This document shows positions 43,971-53,058 of a stretch of DNA of 64,000 nucleotides, in pieces; the first letter of the stretch is position 1, and each line of letters opens with the position of its first letter. The notes beneath the pieces were generated by a model. That model saw nothing but the letters and a program-made list of their open reading frames with translations, was not told the origin of the DNA and searched no databases. The translations under genes and the position numbers were made by a program. Source of the stretch: Bacteroidales bacterium (lineage in GTDB: Bacteria > Bacteroidota > Bacteroidia > Bacteroidales > Marinilabiliaceae); the NCBI GenBank assembly GCA_003249255.1, contig QKJP01000049.1:310001-374000 (forward strand), written 5' to 3'.

Positions 43971-46274
43971 GTGTTAGATTATCTTGAAGGATTAAATGAA
44001 CCGCAACGTCAAGCGGTTGAACAAACCGAAGGACCCTCTTTGGTTATAGCAGGAGCAGGATCAGGAAAAACCAGAGTACTTACCTTTCGAATTGCCCATT
44101 TACTTCAGCAAGGGGTAAGACCCTACCGAATATTGTCTTTGACCTTTACCAATAAGGCTGCAAGGGAAATGAAAGAGCGAATAGGGCAAGTTGTAGGCCA
44201 GGAAGTAGCTACCAATATATGGATGGGTACTTTTCACTCCATCTTTGCAAAAATTCTTCGCTATGAATCTTCAGCACTAGGTTATCCTTCGTCATTTACG
44301 ATATACGACAGTTCCGATTCTAAGAATTTGATTAAAAGTATTGTAAAGCGAATGAAGTTGCCCGAAAAAGCTTACAAACCAGGTGCTATATTGTCTCGCA
44401 TTTCTTCTGCAAAAAATGATTTGATTACGCCGATTGCTTATTCCCGGGATACCAATAGGATTAGTGCAGATAAAGCTTCGCAAATGTCTATGATTTATGA
44501 AATCTATTCGCAATACATGCGCGAATGTTATAAATCAGGAGTGATGGATTTTGATGATTTGTTGCTGAATACAAATATTTTATTCAGAGATCATCCCGAG
44601 ATATTAAAAAAGTATCAGGAACGTTTCGATTATATCATGGTAGATGAGTATCAGGATACTAATTTTTCTCAATATTTAATTATTAAAAAGTTAGCGCAAA
44701 ATCACCAAAACATTTGTGTGGTGGGTGATGATGCTCAGAGTATTTATAGTTTCCGTGGAGCCAAAATTGAAAACATTTTGAACTTCAGAAATGATTACCC
44801 GGACTATAAAATGTTTAAACTGGAACAAAACTACCGTTCCTCACAAACCATCGTTAATGCTGCAAATAGCATTATTGCCAATAACCAAAAGCAAATTCAA
44901 AAAAATACCTTTTCAGCTAACGAAGTTGGAAAACCAATACGTGTCATTAAAGCCTATTCAGATACTGAAGAAGGGTTTATTGTGTGTAACGATATATTTG
45001 AAACCCGCATGCGTGAGCATTGTGAGTATGAGGATTTTGCAATTCTATATCGAACCAATGCACAGTCTCGTGTATTTGAAGAAGCATTAAGAAAGAAAAA
45101 TTTACCGTATAAAATATACGGTGGGTTGTCATTCTATCAACGGAAAGAGATCAAGGATCTTTTAGCATATTTTCGTATTGTGGTAAATCCAATGGATCAG
45201 GAAGGGATTAAGCGAGTGATTAATTATCCGGCCAGAGGAATTGGAAAAACTACTGTCGAACGATTAGAAGCTGCGGCTGTAACTTCCGGTAAAAGCCTTT
45301 GGGAAATAGTTGCTAATCCGGGTTCAGTATCAACCGGTTTAAATGCGGGTGCTCAAAAGAAAGTATTTGCTTTTGCATCCTTGGTTAGTCAGTTTATGGC
45401 CAAAATGGGCAGTTTATCTGCTTATGATTTGGCCGAAGAGATCGCAACCGCCAGTGGGATACTGCACGACTTAAAAGAAGATAAAACCATTGAAGGACAA
45501 GGTCGTCTAGAAAACGTTAGCGAATTGCTGAATGGGATAAAAGATTTTGTAATTACGCGTTTAGAACAAGGTGAGCCAGCCGGTTTAGTGAACTTTTTAG
45601 AAGAGGTTTCTCTGTTAACAGATCAGGATAACGAGAACCCTGACGACATGAATAAAGTGACCTTAATGACCATTCATTCTGCCAAAGGATTAGAGTTTAA
45701 GAATGTATATATTGTGGGAGTAGAAGAAGGATTGTTTCCCGGTTCGCAATCTTCTGAAAGTGAAAAAGACCTCGAAGAAGAGCGAAGGTTGTTTTATGTA
45801 GCTGTAACCCGAGCAGAGAAAAATGCAACCATCACTTTTGCTAAATCACGATATAAATATGGTGAAGTAATAAATAGTAAGCCAAGTCGCTTTATTCGTG
45901 AGATGGATCAATCTTATTTGAAGTTATCTGCTGAAGGAATCTTAGAAGGCAATTCATTACGTCCATCACCGGGTAATTCATCACCCGTATTCCGATCTTC
46001 CAGTCCGCTTCGAAGAGCCTCTGAGGTGCAGAATAAAGTAAAGTTTAATTATTCAAAGGCCTCTAATTCAGGTTCGAAGGTGCCTTTAAATTATAAAGCC
46101 GGAGCGCAAGAGACAATCGAAGTAGGCATGAAAGTGGAGCATGAACGATTTGGCATTGGCGAAGTGATGAGTATCGATGGAGTAGCTCCTGATTTAAAGG
46201 CAACTGTAGTCTTTAATAATGCAGGTTCTAAACAATTATTATTGAAATTTGCCAAACTAAAAATTTTGACTTAG
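43971..46274 (+). CDS. UvrD/PcrA-type superfamily 1 DNA helicase
   Basis: ATP-dependent 3'-5' helicase of repair and replication, 767 residues, starting with GTG. Motifs: Walker A AGAGSGKTR (about 27-35), motif II DEYQDTN, motif III GDDAQSIYSFRGA, motif IV QNYRSS, motif V TIHSAKGLEF, motif VI FYVAVTRAE. The C-terminus ends in a PcrA/UvrD-type Tudor-like domain (VGMKVEHERFGIGEVMSI), which favours PcrA over Rep. It heads a run of housekeeping genes on the plus strand. Confidence 0.95.
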   Translation: MLDYLEGLNEPQRQAVEQTEGPSLVIAGAGSGKTRVLTFRIAHLLQQGVRPYRILSLTFTNKAAREMKERIGQVVGQEVATNIWMGTFHSIFAKILRYESSALGYPSSFTIYDSSDSKNLIKSIVKRMKLPEKAYKPGAILSRISSAKNDLITPIAYSRDTNRISADKASQMSMIYEIYSQYMRECYKSGVMDFDDLLLNTNILFRDHPEILKKYQERFDYIMVDEYQDTNFSQYLIIKKLAQNHQNICVVGDDAQSIYSFRGAKIENILNFRNDYPDYKMFKLEQNYRSSQTIVNAANSIIANNQKQIQKNTFSANEVGKPIRVIKAYSDTEEGFIVCNDIFETRMREHCEYEDFAILYRTNAQSRVFEEALRKKNLPYKIYGGLSFYQRKEIKDLLAYFRIVVNPMDQEGIKRVINYPARGIGKTTVERLEAAAVTSGKSLWEIVANPGSVSTGLNAGAQKKVFAFASLVSQFMAKMGSLSAYDLAEEIATASGILHDLKEDKTIEGQGRLENVSELLNGIKDFVITRLEQGEPAGLVNFLEEVSLLTDQDNENPDDMNKVTLMTIHSAKGLEFKNVYIVGVEEGLFPGSQSSESEKDLEEERRLFYVAVTRAEKNATITFAKSRYKYGEVINSKPSRFIREMDQSYLKLSAEGILEGNSLRPSPGNSSPVFRSSSPLRRASEVQNKVKFNYSKASNSGSKVPLNYKAGAQETIEVGMKVEHERFGIGEVMSIDGVAPDLKATVVFNNAGSKQLLLKFAKLKILT

Positions 46275-46414
46275 TTTTGTTGCATACAGTTACCCCTCTG
46301 AGAAGAAAAGAGTGTAACCTGACACTTTTCAAGAAGCTCAATAGACTTAATTTTTAGCTTCAGAGAAATTCCTGTTTTTAAATGAATCGCATTATAAGTT
46401 TATAATTCCTATCA

Positions 46415-47050
46415 ATGGACTATAATTCAAATAGATCAAAGTTGGTCCTTCCTGAATATGGACGTCATATTCAAAAAATGGTAGCCCACGCTGTTACGAT
46501 TGAGGATCGCCAAGAGCGCATGCATTGTGCCAATACCATAATTGGTATTATGGGAAATATGTTCCCTCATTTACGGGATGTAAATGATTTTAAACATAAG
46601 TTATGGGATCATCTGGCTATTATGTCTGATTTTAAATTGGATATTGATTATCCGTATGAAGTTCCTGCTCCTGAAAAACTAAGCGAACGTCCTGAAAAGA
46701 TTCCTTATCAAAATGGTAAAATGTCTTACATGCATTATGGTCAATTGATTGAGCAGATGATAGTCAAAGCCATTGCTATGGAAGATGCCGAGGAAAAAAA
46801 GAGATTAGTTTTTCTGATCGCAACACACATGAAAAAATCGTTGTATAATTGGAATAAGGATTTTGCGTTGGATGAACGTGTGTTTCGTGATATTGAACGT
46901 TTATCCAAAGGTCAGTTAAAAGTCGATGCAGATGAGGTGAAATTGCCTGAGATTAAGGATAACTACCAGATCCGTACGACTACTAACGTAGGGCGAACCG
47001 TAAACAATAAAAAGCGCCATCCAGGAAAGCCACGTCACGAAAAAAAATAG
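46415..47050 (+). CDS. DUF4290 family protein
   Basis: A 211-residue cytosolic protein of a family found essentially in Bacteroidota and of unknown function. Diagnostic runs are LVLPEYGRHIQKMVAHAV and NMFPHLRDVNDFKHKLWDH. It is helical through residue 170 and ends in a basic, probably disordered tail (NNKKRHPGKPRHEKK) that could touch nucleic acid. It starts 46 bases before murA, an arrangement that I recall as conserved in the phylum, so a cell-envelope or growth role is plausible. Confidence 0.9.
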   Translation: MDYNSNRSKLVLPEYGRHIQKMVAHAVTIEDRQERMHCANTIIGIMGNMFPHLRDVNDFKHKLWDHLAIMSDFKLDIDYPYEVPAPEKLSERPEKIPYQNGKMSYMHYGQLIEQMIVKAIAMEDAEEKKRLVFLIATHMKKSLYNWNKDFALDERVFRDIERLSKGQLKVDADEVKLPEIKDNYQIRTTTNVGRTVNNKKRHPGKPRHEKK

Positions 47051-47096
47051 TCTCAGTTTAAATATTTCCCTAAATAAAATAAAAAAGAAAATTCAC

Positions 47097-48404
47097 ATGA
47101 GTTACTTCGAAATCGAAGGAGGCCATCGATTGAGTGGTGAGATTACCCCACAAGGTGCTAAAAATGAAGCTTTACAAGTTATTTGTGCGGTGTTGTTAAC
47201 AAAGGAAAAAGTTACCATCAAGAATATTCCTGATATTGTTGATGTGAATAACTTGATTGATTTACTGGCAGATTTGGGTGTTGAGGTGAATCGAATTGAC
47301 CGACACACTTGTGAGTTTACTGCTGCAAAGGTTAATCTTGAATACATGCAAACGCATGAATTTAAACAGCAAGCCTCCTCTTTACGTGGATCAACTATGA
47401 TAATGGGGCCTCTTTTAGGGCGTTTTGGAAAAGCTTACTACCCAAAGCCAGGGGGTGATAAAATTGGTCGTCGACGTTTAGATACACACTTTTTAGGATT
47501 TCAAAAGCTGGGAGCCATTTTTAATTTTGATCCGGATGATGTTTTTTACACCGTTATCGCATCCGAAATGAAAGGGAAATACATTTTATTGGATGAGGCC
47601 TCTGTAACAGGAACCGCCAATATATTGATGGCTGCTGTGTTAACGCCTGGAACAACTACAATTTATAATGCTGCTTGCGAGCCATATTTGCAACAATTGT
47701 GTCGAATGGCCGTGTCAATGGGTGCAAAGATTAATGGAATTGGGTCAAATTTGTTAACCATTCAAGGCGTTGATGTCTTGGGGGGATGTGATCATACCAT
47801 TTTGCCTGATATGATTGAAGTCGGTAGTTTTATTGGAATGGCTGCCATGACTGGCTCTGAAATTTTAATCAAAAATGTTGGTTATGATCATCTTGGCATT
47901 ATCCCTTCTGCTTTTCAGCGCTTAGGTATAAAGATGGAAGTTAAAGGAGACGATCTTTATATACCGGCTCAGGATAATTATGAAATAGATACTTTTATTG
48001 ATGGCTCAATTATGACCATCGCGGATGCTCCATGGCCGGGATTAACACCTGATTTATTAAGTATCTTTTTAGTAGTAGCTATTCAAGCAAAAGGAAGTGT
48101 TTTAATCCATCAAAAGATGTTTGAGTCTCGTTTGTTTTTTGTGGATAAATTGATTGATATGGGGGCTCGAATTATTTTGTGTGATCCGCATAGAGCAACA
48201 GTTATAGGATTGAATAAAGAAACTGCATTGCGAGGTGCAACCATGTCTTCGCCTGATATTCGTGCCGGTGTTGCTTTATTAATCGCCGCTTTATCTGCAA
48301 AGGGTACAAGTGTGATACAAAATATTGAGCAAATTGATCGTGGTTATCAAAACATTGATAAGCGTCTTCAAAATTTAGGCGCTCGCATCAAAAGGATTAA
48401 ATAA
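47097..48404 (+). CDS. murA: UDP-N-acetylglucosamine 1-carboxyvinyltransferase
   Basis: First committed enzyme of peptidoglycan synthesis, adding enolpyruvate to UDP-GlcNAc. It has 435 residues; GAKNEALQVICAVLLT at the N-terminus and SLRGSTMIMGPLL are typical. The catalytic loop reads PGGDKIGRRRLDTH, so the Cys that fosfomycin alkylates in most MurA (Cys115 in E. coli) is Asp121 here. That exchange keeps activity and gives fosfomycin resistance in other bacteria. The gene follows DUF4290 by 46 bases. Confidence 0.97.
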   Translation: MSYFEIEGGHRLSGEITPQGAKNEALQVICAVLLTKEKVTIKNIPDIVDVNNLIDLLADLGVEVNRIDRHTCEFTAAKVNLEYMQTHEFKQQASSLRGSTMIMGPLLGRFGKAYYPKPGGDKIGRRRLDTHFLGFQKLGAIFNFDPDDVFYTVIASEMKGKYILLDEASVTGTANILMAAVLTPGTTTIYNAACEPYLQQLCRMAVSMGAKINGIGSNLLTIQGVDVLGGCDHTILPDMIEVGSFIGMAAMTGSEILIKNVGYDHLGIIPSAFQRLGIKMEVKGDDLYIPAQDNYEIDTFIDGSIMTIADAPWPGLTPDLLSIFLVVAIQAKGSVLIHQKMFESRLFFVDKLIDMGARIILCDPHRATVIGLNKETALRGATMSSPDIRAGVALLIAALSAKGTSVIQNIEQIDRGYQNIDKRLQNLGARIKRIK

Positions 48405-48664
48405 AAAACATCATTTTTTTTGCGTCAAGACATTTTTGTATATTATTGATTATGAGGTGTTAGTGGTTGTGTCTGACTAATATAAAAATATATTTTTAAT
48501 ATCCTATAATTATTCATTTTGCAGATGCGTAATAGCTGCATACATTTGTACCATGATTTTATCCACTGGTCATATATTACTTTCTGTTGGTCTAATAGTT
48601 GATTAGGCATCTCACTATTTTTTATAACCTAGCGTTACTTTTTTATAAATCAAAACACATATAT

Positions 48665-49195
48665 ATGAAGCAACTAATAATATCATTAGTTATTATATCT
48701 ATAGGATTGGGTTTCGTGTCTTTTATGAAAGATGGACGTGTACCAGAGATTGGTTTAGAGATTGGAGATCAGGCTCCCGGGTTTGAAATTGAAGGTCTTG
48801 ATGGTAAAATGATCAAGTTGAGTGATTATAAAGGGCGGATGGTTTTGTTAAACTTTTGGGCTTCTTATGATTCACAATCTCGTATAAACAGTTATAATCT
48901 TACTCGCTTACATTCTTTGTATCAGGATTGTAGGTTTGAAAATGGACAAGGATTTGAGGTGTTAAGTATTTCATTAGATCGTTTTAAATCACCTTTAAGG
49001 GAGGCTATTGAAAGGGATCGGACGAAGTATTTTGATCATGCTTGCGATTATAAGGGCAGAGAAGGCAATTTGGTGAAGATGTATAACATTGATCAACCGG
49101 TTAATATTTTACTCGATGGAGAAGGGCGTATTCTTGTGAAGGATGCGTTTCATGAAAAATTAGAAAAATCATTATCCTATCTAGAGCTTAAATAG
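48665..49195 (+). CDS. membrane-anchored thioredoxin-like (redoxin) protein without CXXC
   Basis: A 176-residue protein with an N-terminal hydrophobic anchor or signal (KQLIISLVIISIGLGFVSF) and a thioredoxin-like AhpC/TSA fold (GDQAPGFEIEGLDGK, MVLLNFWASYDSQSR). ATG 48665 is chosen because it leads straight into the signal; upstream sequence in frame is unlikely. Where TlpA/ResA proteins have WCxxC, residues 69 and 72 are Asp and Ser, so both redox cysteines are missing. It cannot be a disulfide reductase; a binding or structural role is more likely. It lies between murA and grpE. Confidence 0.85.
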   Translation: MKQLIISLVIISIGLGFVSFMKDGRVPEIGLEIGDQAPGFEIEGLDGKMIKLSDYKGRMVLLNFWASYDSQSRINSYNLTRLHSLYQDCRFENGQGFEVLSISLDRFKSPLREAIERDRTKYFDHACDYKGREGNLVKMYNIDQPVNILLDGEGRILVKDAFHEKLEKSLSYLELK

Positions 49196-49226
49196 GTAGC
49201 TGGTATTCATGGTAAGTTATAGAAAG

Positions 49227-49256
49227 GCAGTTTCGTCAGTGGATGAAGCTGCTTTT
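49227..49256 (+). terminator. hairpin terminator after the redoxin-like gene
   Basis: GCAGTTTCGTC (49227-49237) and GATGAAGCTGC (49242-49252) form an 11-bp stem with two G-U pairs and a 4-base loop, followed by TTTT. Confidence 0.75.
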
Positions 49257-49341
49257 GTCATTTTTACAGAATGTAGGAGTAAGCAAATGATAATTACTCT
49301 GTCAATTTGTCTAATCTTATCGGGTTGGCAAATTAATTGTG

Positions 49342-49349
49342 TATTTTTG
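49342..49349 (+). promoter_or_regulatory. candidate -7 promoter element for grpE-dnaJ
   Basis: TATTTTTG fits TAnnTTTG, 60 bases before the grpE ATG and after the preceding terminator. A -33 element is not evident, so this is tentative. No CIRCE-type inverted repeat is seen. Confidence 0.35.
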
Positions 49350-49409
49350 CATGGCCTAATTATTGAGATGGCTTGAAAATTAAATAATAACAGTAAAATA
49401 ATTATATAG

Positions 49410-50021
49410 ATGGCAAAGGATTCTTCAAAGTCGATGGACGAGAAAGATGAAAAGGAAGTAGTAGATGCTAATGTGGAGCAGGAAACTGCTGCAACAGAAA
49501 AAACTGCTGCTGAAAATCAAGAAGTAAAAGATGAGGCTGAAGAAGCTGCTACAGAGCCTGTGCAGGAAGTAACTGAAGAGGAGAAGTTAGCAAAACAAGT
49601 AGCCGAAATGAATGATAAATATCTTCGCCTTAGTGCAGAATTCGATAACTATCGGAAACGTACATTAAAGGAAAAGATGGAGCTGACAAAATCAGCAGGT
49701 GAATCGATTCTGTTAGGTTTGTTACCTGTTGCGGATGATTTCGACCGAGCTTTAAATCACATTGATGATGTAAAAGATGTAGAGTCGATGAAAGAAGGAA
49801 TCATGATTATTTATAAAAAATTTGCGGATTTCTTGCAAAGTAAAGGTGTTAAAGAAATTGATTCTATTCAGAAAGAATTTGACACGGATTTGCACGAAGC
49901 TATTACTAAGATTCCTGCCCCAACCGAGGAGCTAAAAGGTAAAGTGATTGATTGTATCGAGAAAGGTTATACTTTAAATGAGAAGGTGATCCGTTTCTCT
50001 AAAGTTGTTGTTGGAGAGTAA
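49410..50021 (+). CDS. grpE: nucleotide exchange factor GrpE
   Basis: Exchange factor that releases ADP from DnaK. It has 203 residues: a long acidic, disordered N-terminus (about 1-65), a coiled coil, and the conserved core with [26 protein letters not shown] and [18 protein letters not shown]. Lower-complexity acidic leaders of this kind are common in the phylum. It is followed 11 bases later by dnaJ, so they form an operon; dnaK is not in the window. Confidence 0.97.
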   Translation: MAKDSSKSMDEKDEKEVVDANVEQETAATEKTAAENQEVKDEAEEAATEPVQEVTEEEKLAKQVAEMNDKYLRLSAEFDNYRKRTLKEKMELTKSAGESILLGLLPVADDFDRALNHIDDVKDVESMKEGIMIIYKKFADFLQSKGVKEIDSIQKEFDTDLHEAITKIPAPTEELKGKVIDCIEKGYTLNEKVIRFSKVVVGE

Positions 50022-50032
50022 AAGAGCATAAG

Positions 50033-51187
50033 ATGTCTAAAAGAGATTATTACGAGGTACTGGAAGTATCTAAAAATGCTACGGAAGCTGAAATTAAGAA
50101 GGCTTACCGTAAAAAAGCAATTCAATATCACCCGGATAAAAACCCGGATGATAAAGCTTCTGAGGAGAAGTTTAAAGAGGCTGCTGAGGCATATGAGGTA
50201 CTATCGGATGCTCAGAAAAGACAGCGCTATGATCAGTATGGTCATGCAGGAGTAGGTGGTGCTGCCGGTGGAGGTTTTGGTGGCGGAGGAATGTCTATGG
50301 ATGATATTTTCTCACATTTTGGTGATATTTTTGGTGGCGGAGGCTTTGGAGGCTTCAGTGGTTTTGGAGGCGGTAGCCGCAGTCGGGGTCGTCGTGTAAA
50401 TAAGGGATCTAATCTACGTGTAAAGGTTCGCTTAACCCTTGAAGAAATTGCAAATGGTGCCGAAAAGAAAATCAAGGTTAAAAAATACGTAGAGTGTAAA
50501 TCGTGTACCGGAACAGGTGCTGCCAAAGGATCGTCGCATAGCGATTGTTCTACTTGTCATGGTACCGGACAGGTTACTCGTATTAGCAATACCATTCTTG
50601 GTCAGATGCAAACTGCATCTACCTGTCCGCATTGTGGTGGAGAAGGAAAGATCATTACCAATAAATGTCCTGATTGTGCCGGAGAAGGTATCGTTCGCGA
50701 CGATGAGGTGATCACATTAAATATTCCTGCCGGTGTAGAAGAGGGTATGCAGCTTTCTGTATCAGGAAGAGGTAACGCTGCTCGCCGTGGTGGAATTAAC
50801 GGAGACTTGTTGGTTCTTATCGAAGAAGAGAAGCATCCGGAATTAATTCGCGATGGTAACAACTTAATCTACAACTTACACCTGTCGGTGCCTGATGCTA
50901 TTTTAGGTGCTCCTGTTGAAATCCCAACCGTAGAAGGTAAGGTGAAGGTGAAGATTGAAGGCGGTACGCAGCCGGGTAAAATCTTACGTTTAAAAGGAAA
51001 AGGTTTACCGGATGTGAATGGTTACGGTAAAGGTGACTTGTTAGTAAATGTACAGGTGTATATTCCTAAAGAACTATCAAAAGAAGATCGTAAAGCTGTT
51101 GAGAAGTTAAAAGACTCTGCCAACTTCCAGCCGCAAAAGGAAGAATCGGAAAGTTTCTTTAGTCGCATGAAGAGTATGTTTGATTAG
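50033..51187 (+). CDS. dnaJ: chaperone protein DnaJ
   Basis: Co-chaperone of DnaK, 384 residues. The J domain has the HPD motif ([11 protein letters not shown]), followed by a Gly/Phe-rich linker (about 75-120, [11 protein letters not shown]), four CxxCxGxG zinc repeats ([32 protein letters not shown]), and the C-terminal substrate-binding domains ([29 protein letters not shown]). All parts of a type I DnaJ are present. The gene is translated right after grpE. Confidence 0.98.
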   Translation: MSKRDYYEVLEVSKNATEAEIKKAYRKKAIQYHPDKNPDDKASEEKFKEAAEAYEVLSDAQKRQRYDQYGHAGVGGAAGGGFGGGGMSMDDIFSHFGDIFGGGGFGGFSGFGGGSRSRGRRVNKGSNLRVKVRLTLEEIANGAEKKIKVKKYVECKSCTGTGAAKGSSHSDCSTCHGTGQVTRISNTILGQMQTASTCPHCGGEGKIITNKCPDCAGEGIVRDDEVITLNIPAGVEEGMQLSVSGRGNAARRGGINGDLLVLIEEEKHPELIRDGNNLIYNLHLSVPDAILGAPVEIPTVEGKVKVKIEGGTQPGKILRLKGKGLPDVNGYGKGDLLVNVQVYIPKELSKEDRKAVEKLKDSANFQPQKEESESFFSRMKSMFD

Positions 51188-51378
51188 GTAGAAGATTTTA
51201 ATGAGCAAATTAGCTAATGTGTTAAGGTGCTAATTTAACTGGCTCATTATTTAATATTTATCTGAGGTAAACCAATACCTTAAAAACTAATCATACTTGG
51301 TAGGTAGACCAACTAAGGATGTTGGATGTAAGAAATTAAATTATTTGCATCTGGTTTATATAGAAACGATTTAAAAAG

Positions 51379-51402
51379 GTCAGCAAATGCTGGCCTTTTT
51401 TT
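51379..51402 (+). terminator. strong hairpin terminator after dnaJ
   Basis: GGTCAGC (51379-51385 with one G-U pair) and GCTGGCC (51390-51396 region) close a 4-base loop, preceded by five A and followed by seven T, so it could stop transcription from both sides. It marks the edge of the housekeeping run; the accessory island begins directly beyond it. Confidence 0.8.
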
Positions 51403-51448
51403 GTTTATTATTGATAGATTGCCAATGGTTTTAGTACCTAAATAGATT

Positions 51449-51633
51449 GTCGCACGCTGCAATCATGCAGGGGAATAGCTTTCATGAAGGATTAACCGGA
51501 TTTACAAGATTTTTTTTAAAAAATTATAGCTGTAAGCCTGGTAGTCGGGTAAATCCTGTGAAAAAAAACATGTGGTTAAACTCTGTTTTCTACAAAGAAT
51601 GTTAAAGGCGAAATTCCTGTGCAATCGTGCGAC
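51449..51633. repeat. 185-bp element with terminal inverted repeats upstream of the toxin gene
   Basis: The left end GTCGCACGCTGCAATCATGC (51449 on) and the right end GCAATCGTGCGAC (51621-51633) are inverted copies sharing GTCGCACG, a following TGCA run, and AGGAAT/ATTCCT. A second nested pair, GGATTTAC (51498-51505) and GTAAATCC (51549-51556), lies inside. No frame is open. It resembles a small non-autonomous element and stands 40 bases before the toxin start codon. Confidence 0.55.
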
Positions 51634-51673
51634 GGCTTAACAACAAATACTTGTTTAAGCTTTAGTCGACAAT

Positions 51674-52699
51674 ATGAATGTTATTATGAAAAATATTACT
51701 GTTGGTGCAGAACGATTTGCGAAGCTAATGAAAAAGTGGAAAAGTGTAGTGAATGGAAAGTTAGTTAAATTTGTTGATGCAGCAATACCGGACTATTTAT
51801 CGAATTTCAATTTTGCACAACTAACAAGTAGCTTAAAAACAAAAGCAATTGCTCACCTGGAGCAACTAAAATTAGATGTTGCATTAGATTTATTCAAAAA
51901 TAAAAATATTGTTCCTGAATTGGCCGATGAAGTGACTGCACTAGGCAGGTACGGCGATAATTGTAATGCGGTGTGTGCTGTTAATAAATTTGGTTGTTTC
52001 GCCGGCGAAACAAAGGTCAAGACATCAAAAGGCCTTATTGCAATCAACAAAATCCAAAATAACGACAGCGTTTGGTCTTATAACCATCAGCTAAAGATGT
52101 ATCAAAAAAAGCTGGTAACCAGTACTAAGCGCACTGTGGCTACCCTGTTGTGCGTTTTAGCTTTAAACAACGGTTCGCAGGTGCTTGCTACTCCCAATCA
52201 CCCTATTTACATTGATGGAGATTATGTGGAGGCTGGTAACATTCCAAAAGGAAGTACGCTTAAAACCTACGATGGACAAAAGCTGTGGGTACAAAACACC
52301 CATTTGGTAGATACCATACTAGATGTTTACAATTTAACCGTTGCTGACAACTCCAACTACCTTATTGGAGAAGCTGGTGTACTGGTGCATAACGACTGCT
52401 TTTTAGCCAAGCTTGGTTCTTACAAAAAGCTGATAGCTAAATTAGATGACCTAACTCCAGTACAGAAAGCTAAGTTTATTGACGATTTTGCAGGCGCTAG
52501 CGATGAGGTCTTGCGTAAATTGGAAGGTGCACCGGAGTTGGTCGAGAGTTGGAAGTATTTATCAGACTTATCTGATACACGAAAATGGGTAAGACAGAAT
52601 ATTGATATTTTGAAGAAATTTGATGAGTTTCCCGATAAACAAGCTGCATTGAAAAAGTTTTATAAGGATATGAATCCGAATGGTCCATTCCAGATGTAA
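51674..52699 (+). CDS. orphan polymorphic-toxin tip: HINT domain with start of toxin region (frame breaks at 3' end)
   Basis: A 341-residue frame. Residues 1-107 are an N-terminal helix-rich part of unknown kind. Residues 108-240 form a HINT (Hedgehog/intein) autoprocessing domain: Cys108 in GCFAGETKV, TPNHPIY (His176), and the end block VYNLTVADNSNYLIG ... VLVHN with the terminal His-Asn. After it comes the linker LDDLTPVQKAKFIDDF and then the toxin region, which leaves this frame at 52697 and continues in another (see next entry). No Rhs/YD repeats or secretion module precede it, so this is a displaced C-terminal tip, not a complete toxin. Confidence 0.82.
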   Translation: MNVIMKNITVGAERFAKLMKKWKSVVNGKLVKFVDAAIPDYLSNFNFAQLTSSLKTKAIAHLEQLKLDVALDLFKNKNIVPELADEVTALGRYGDNCNAVCAVNKFGCFAGETKVKTSKGLIAINKIQNNDSVWSYNHQLKMYQKKLVTSTKRTVATLLCVLALNNGSQVLATPNHPIYIDGDYVEAGNIPKGSTLKTYDGQKLWVQNTHLVDTILDVYNLTVADNSNYLIGEAGVLVHNDCFLAKLGSYKKLIAKLDDLTPVQKAKFIDDFAGASDEVLRKLEGAPELVESWKYLSDLSDTRKWVRQNIDILKKFDEFPDKQAALKKFYKDMNPNGPFQM

Positions 52700-53055
52700 G
52701 AAATGGAGTACAATATGATAAATATGGGTTTGTTGAATTTCCAGATGATGCAATTGCACCAATTTCAAATAAAAAATATTTTTCAGAATTTATGGATGGT
52801 GCAAAAGATGGTTCTAAGAAAGATTATGAAGATGCAGCCAAATGGTTTGTTGCGAATAACAAACCTCATGCTGAGTTGTCAAATGGAGGTCAGGGAATTG
52901 TTGTAAATGGGGAGTATTATTCAATGCATCATATGCAAGATGGTAAAACAATTATACCTGTTTTACGAAGTGTGCATAATCCATCTGTTACATCTCACAC
53001 AGGTGGTGCTTCAATTATTCGTAATGGGTTAAAAGGTGTTTTCGAAATAAAGTAA
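52696..53055 (+). pseudogene. frameshifted HNH/ENDO VII-like nuclease toxin end of the HINT protein
   Basis: One frame away from the HINT gene the sequence PDVRNGVQYDKYGFVEF starts right where the first frame stops, and runs on to 53055 with GEYYSMHHMQDGK, SVHNPSVTSHTGG and IIRNGLKG. The HHxxDG ... H ... HTGG pattern is that of colicin-DNase/HNH-ENDO VII toxins (LHH/WHH-like). One added base near 52690 (ATTCC run) would join NPNGPF to PDVRNGV into one protein. So it is a toxin broken by a one-base loss, or a sequencing error there. The SUKH immunity gene follows after 3 bases. Confidence 0.75.
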
Positions 53056-53058
53056 ATT

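Noticed and set aside
46280-46365. Terminator after the UvrD-like helicase
   Set aside because: GTTAC/GTAAC pairing is visible but there is no T run after it and the stem is interrupted.
50242-50526. Proline-rich 94-codon frame opposite dnaJ
   Set aside because: It is the reverse reading of the Gly/Phe-rich linker and zinc-finger region of dnaJ.
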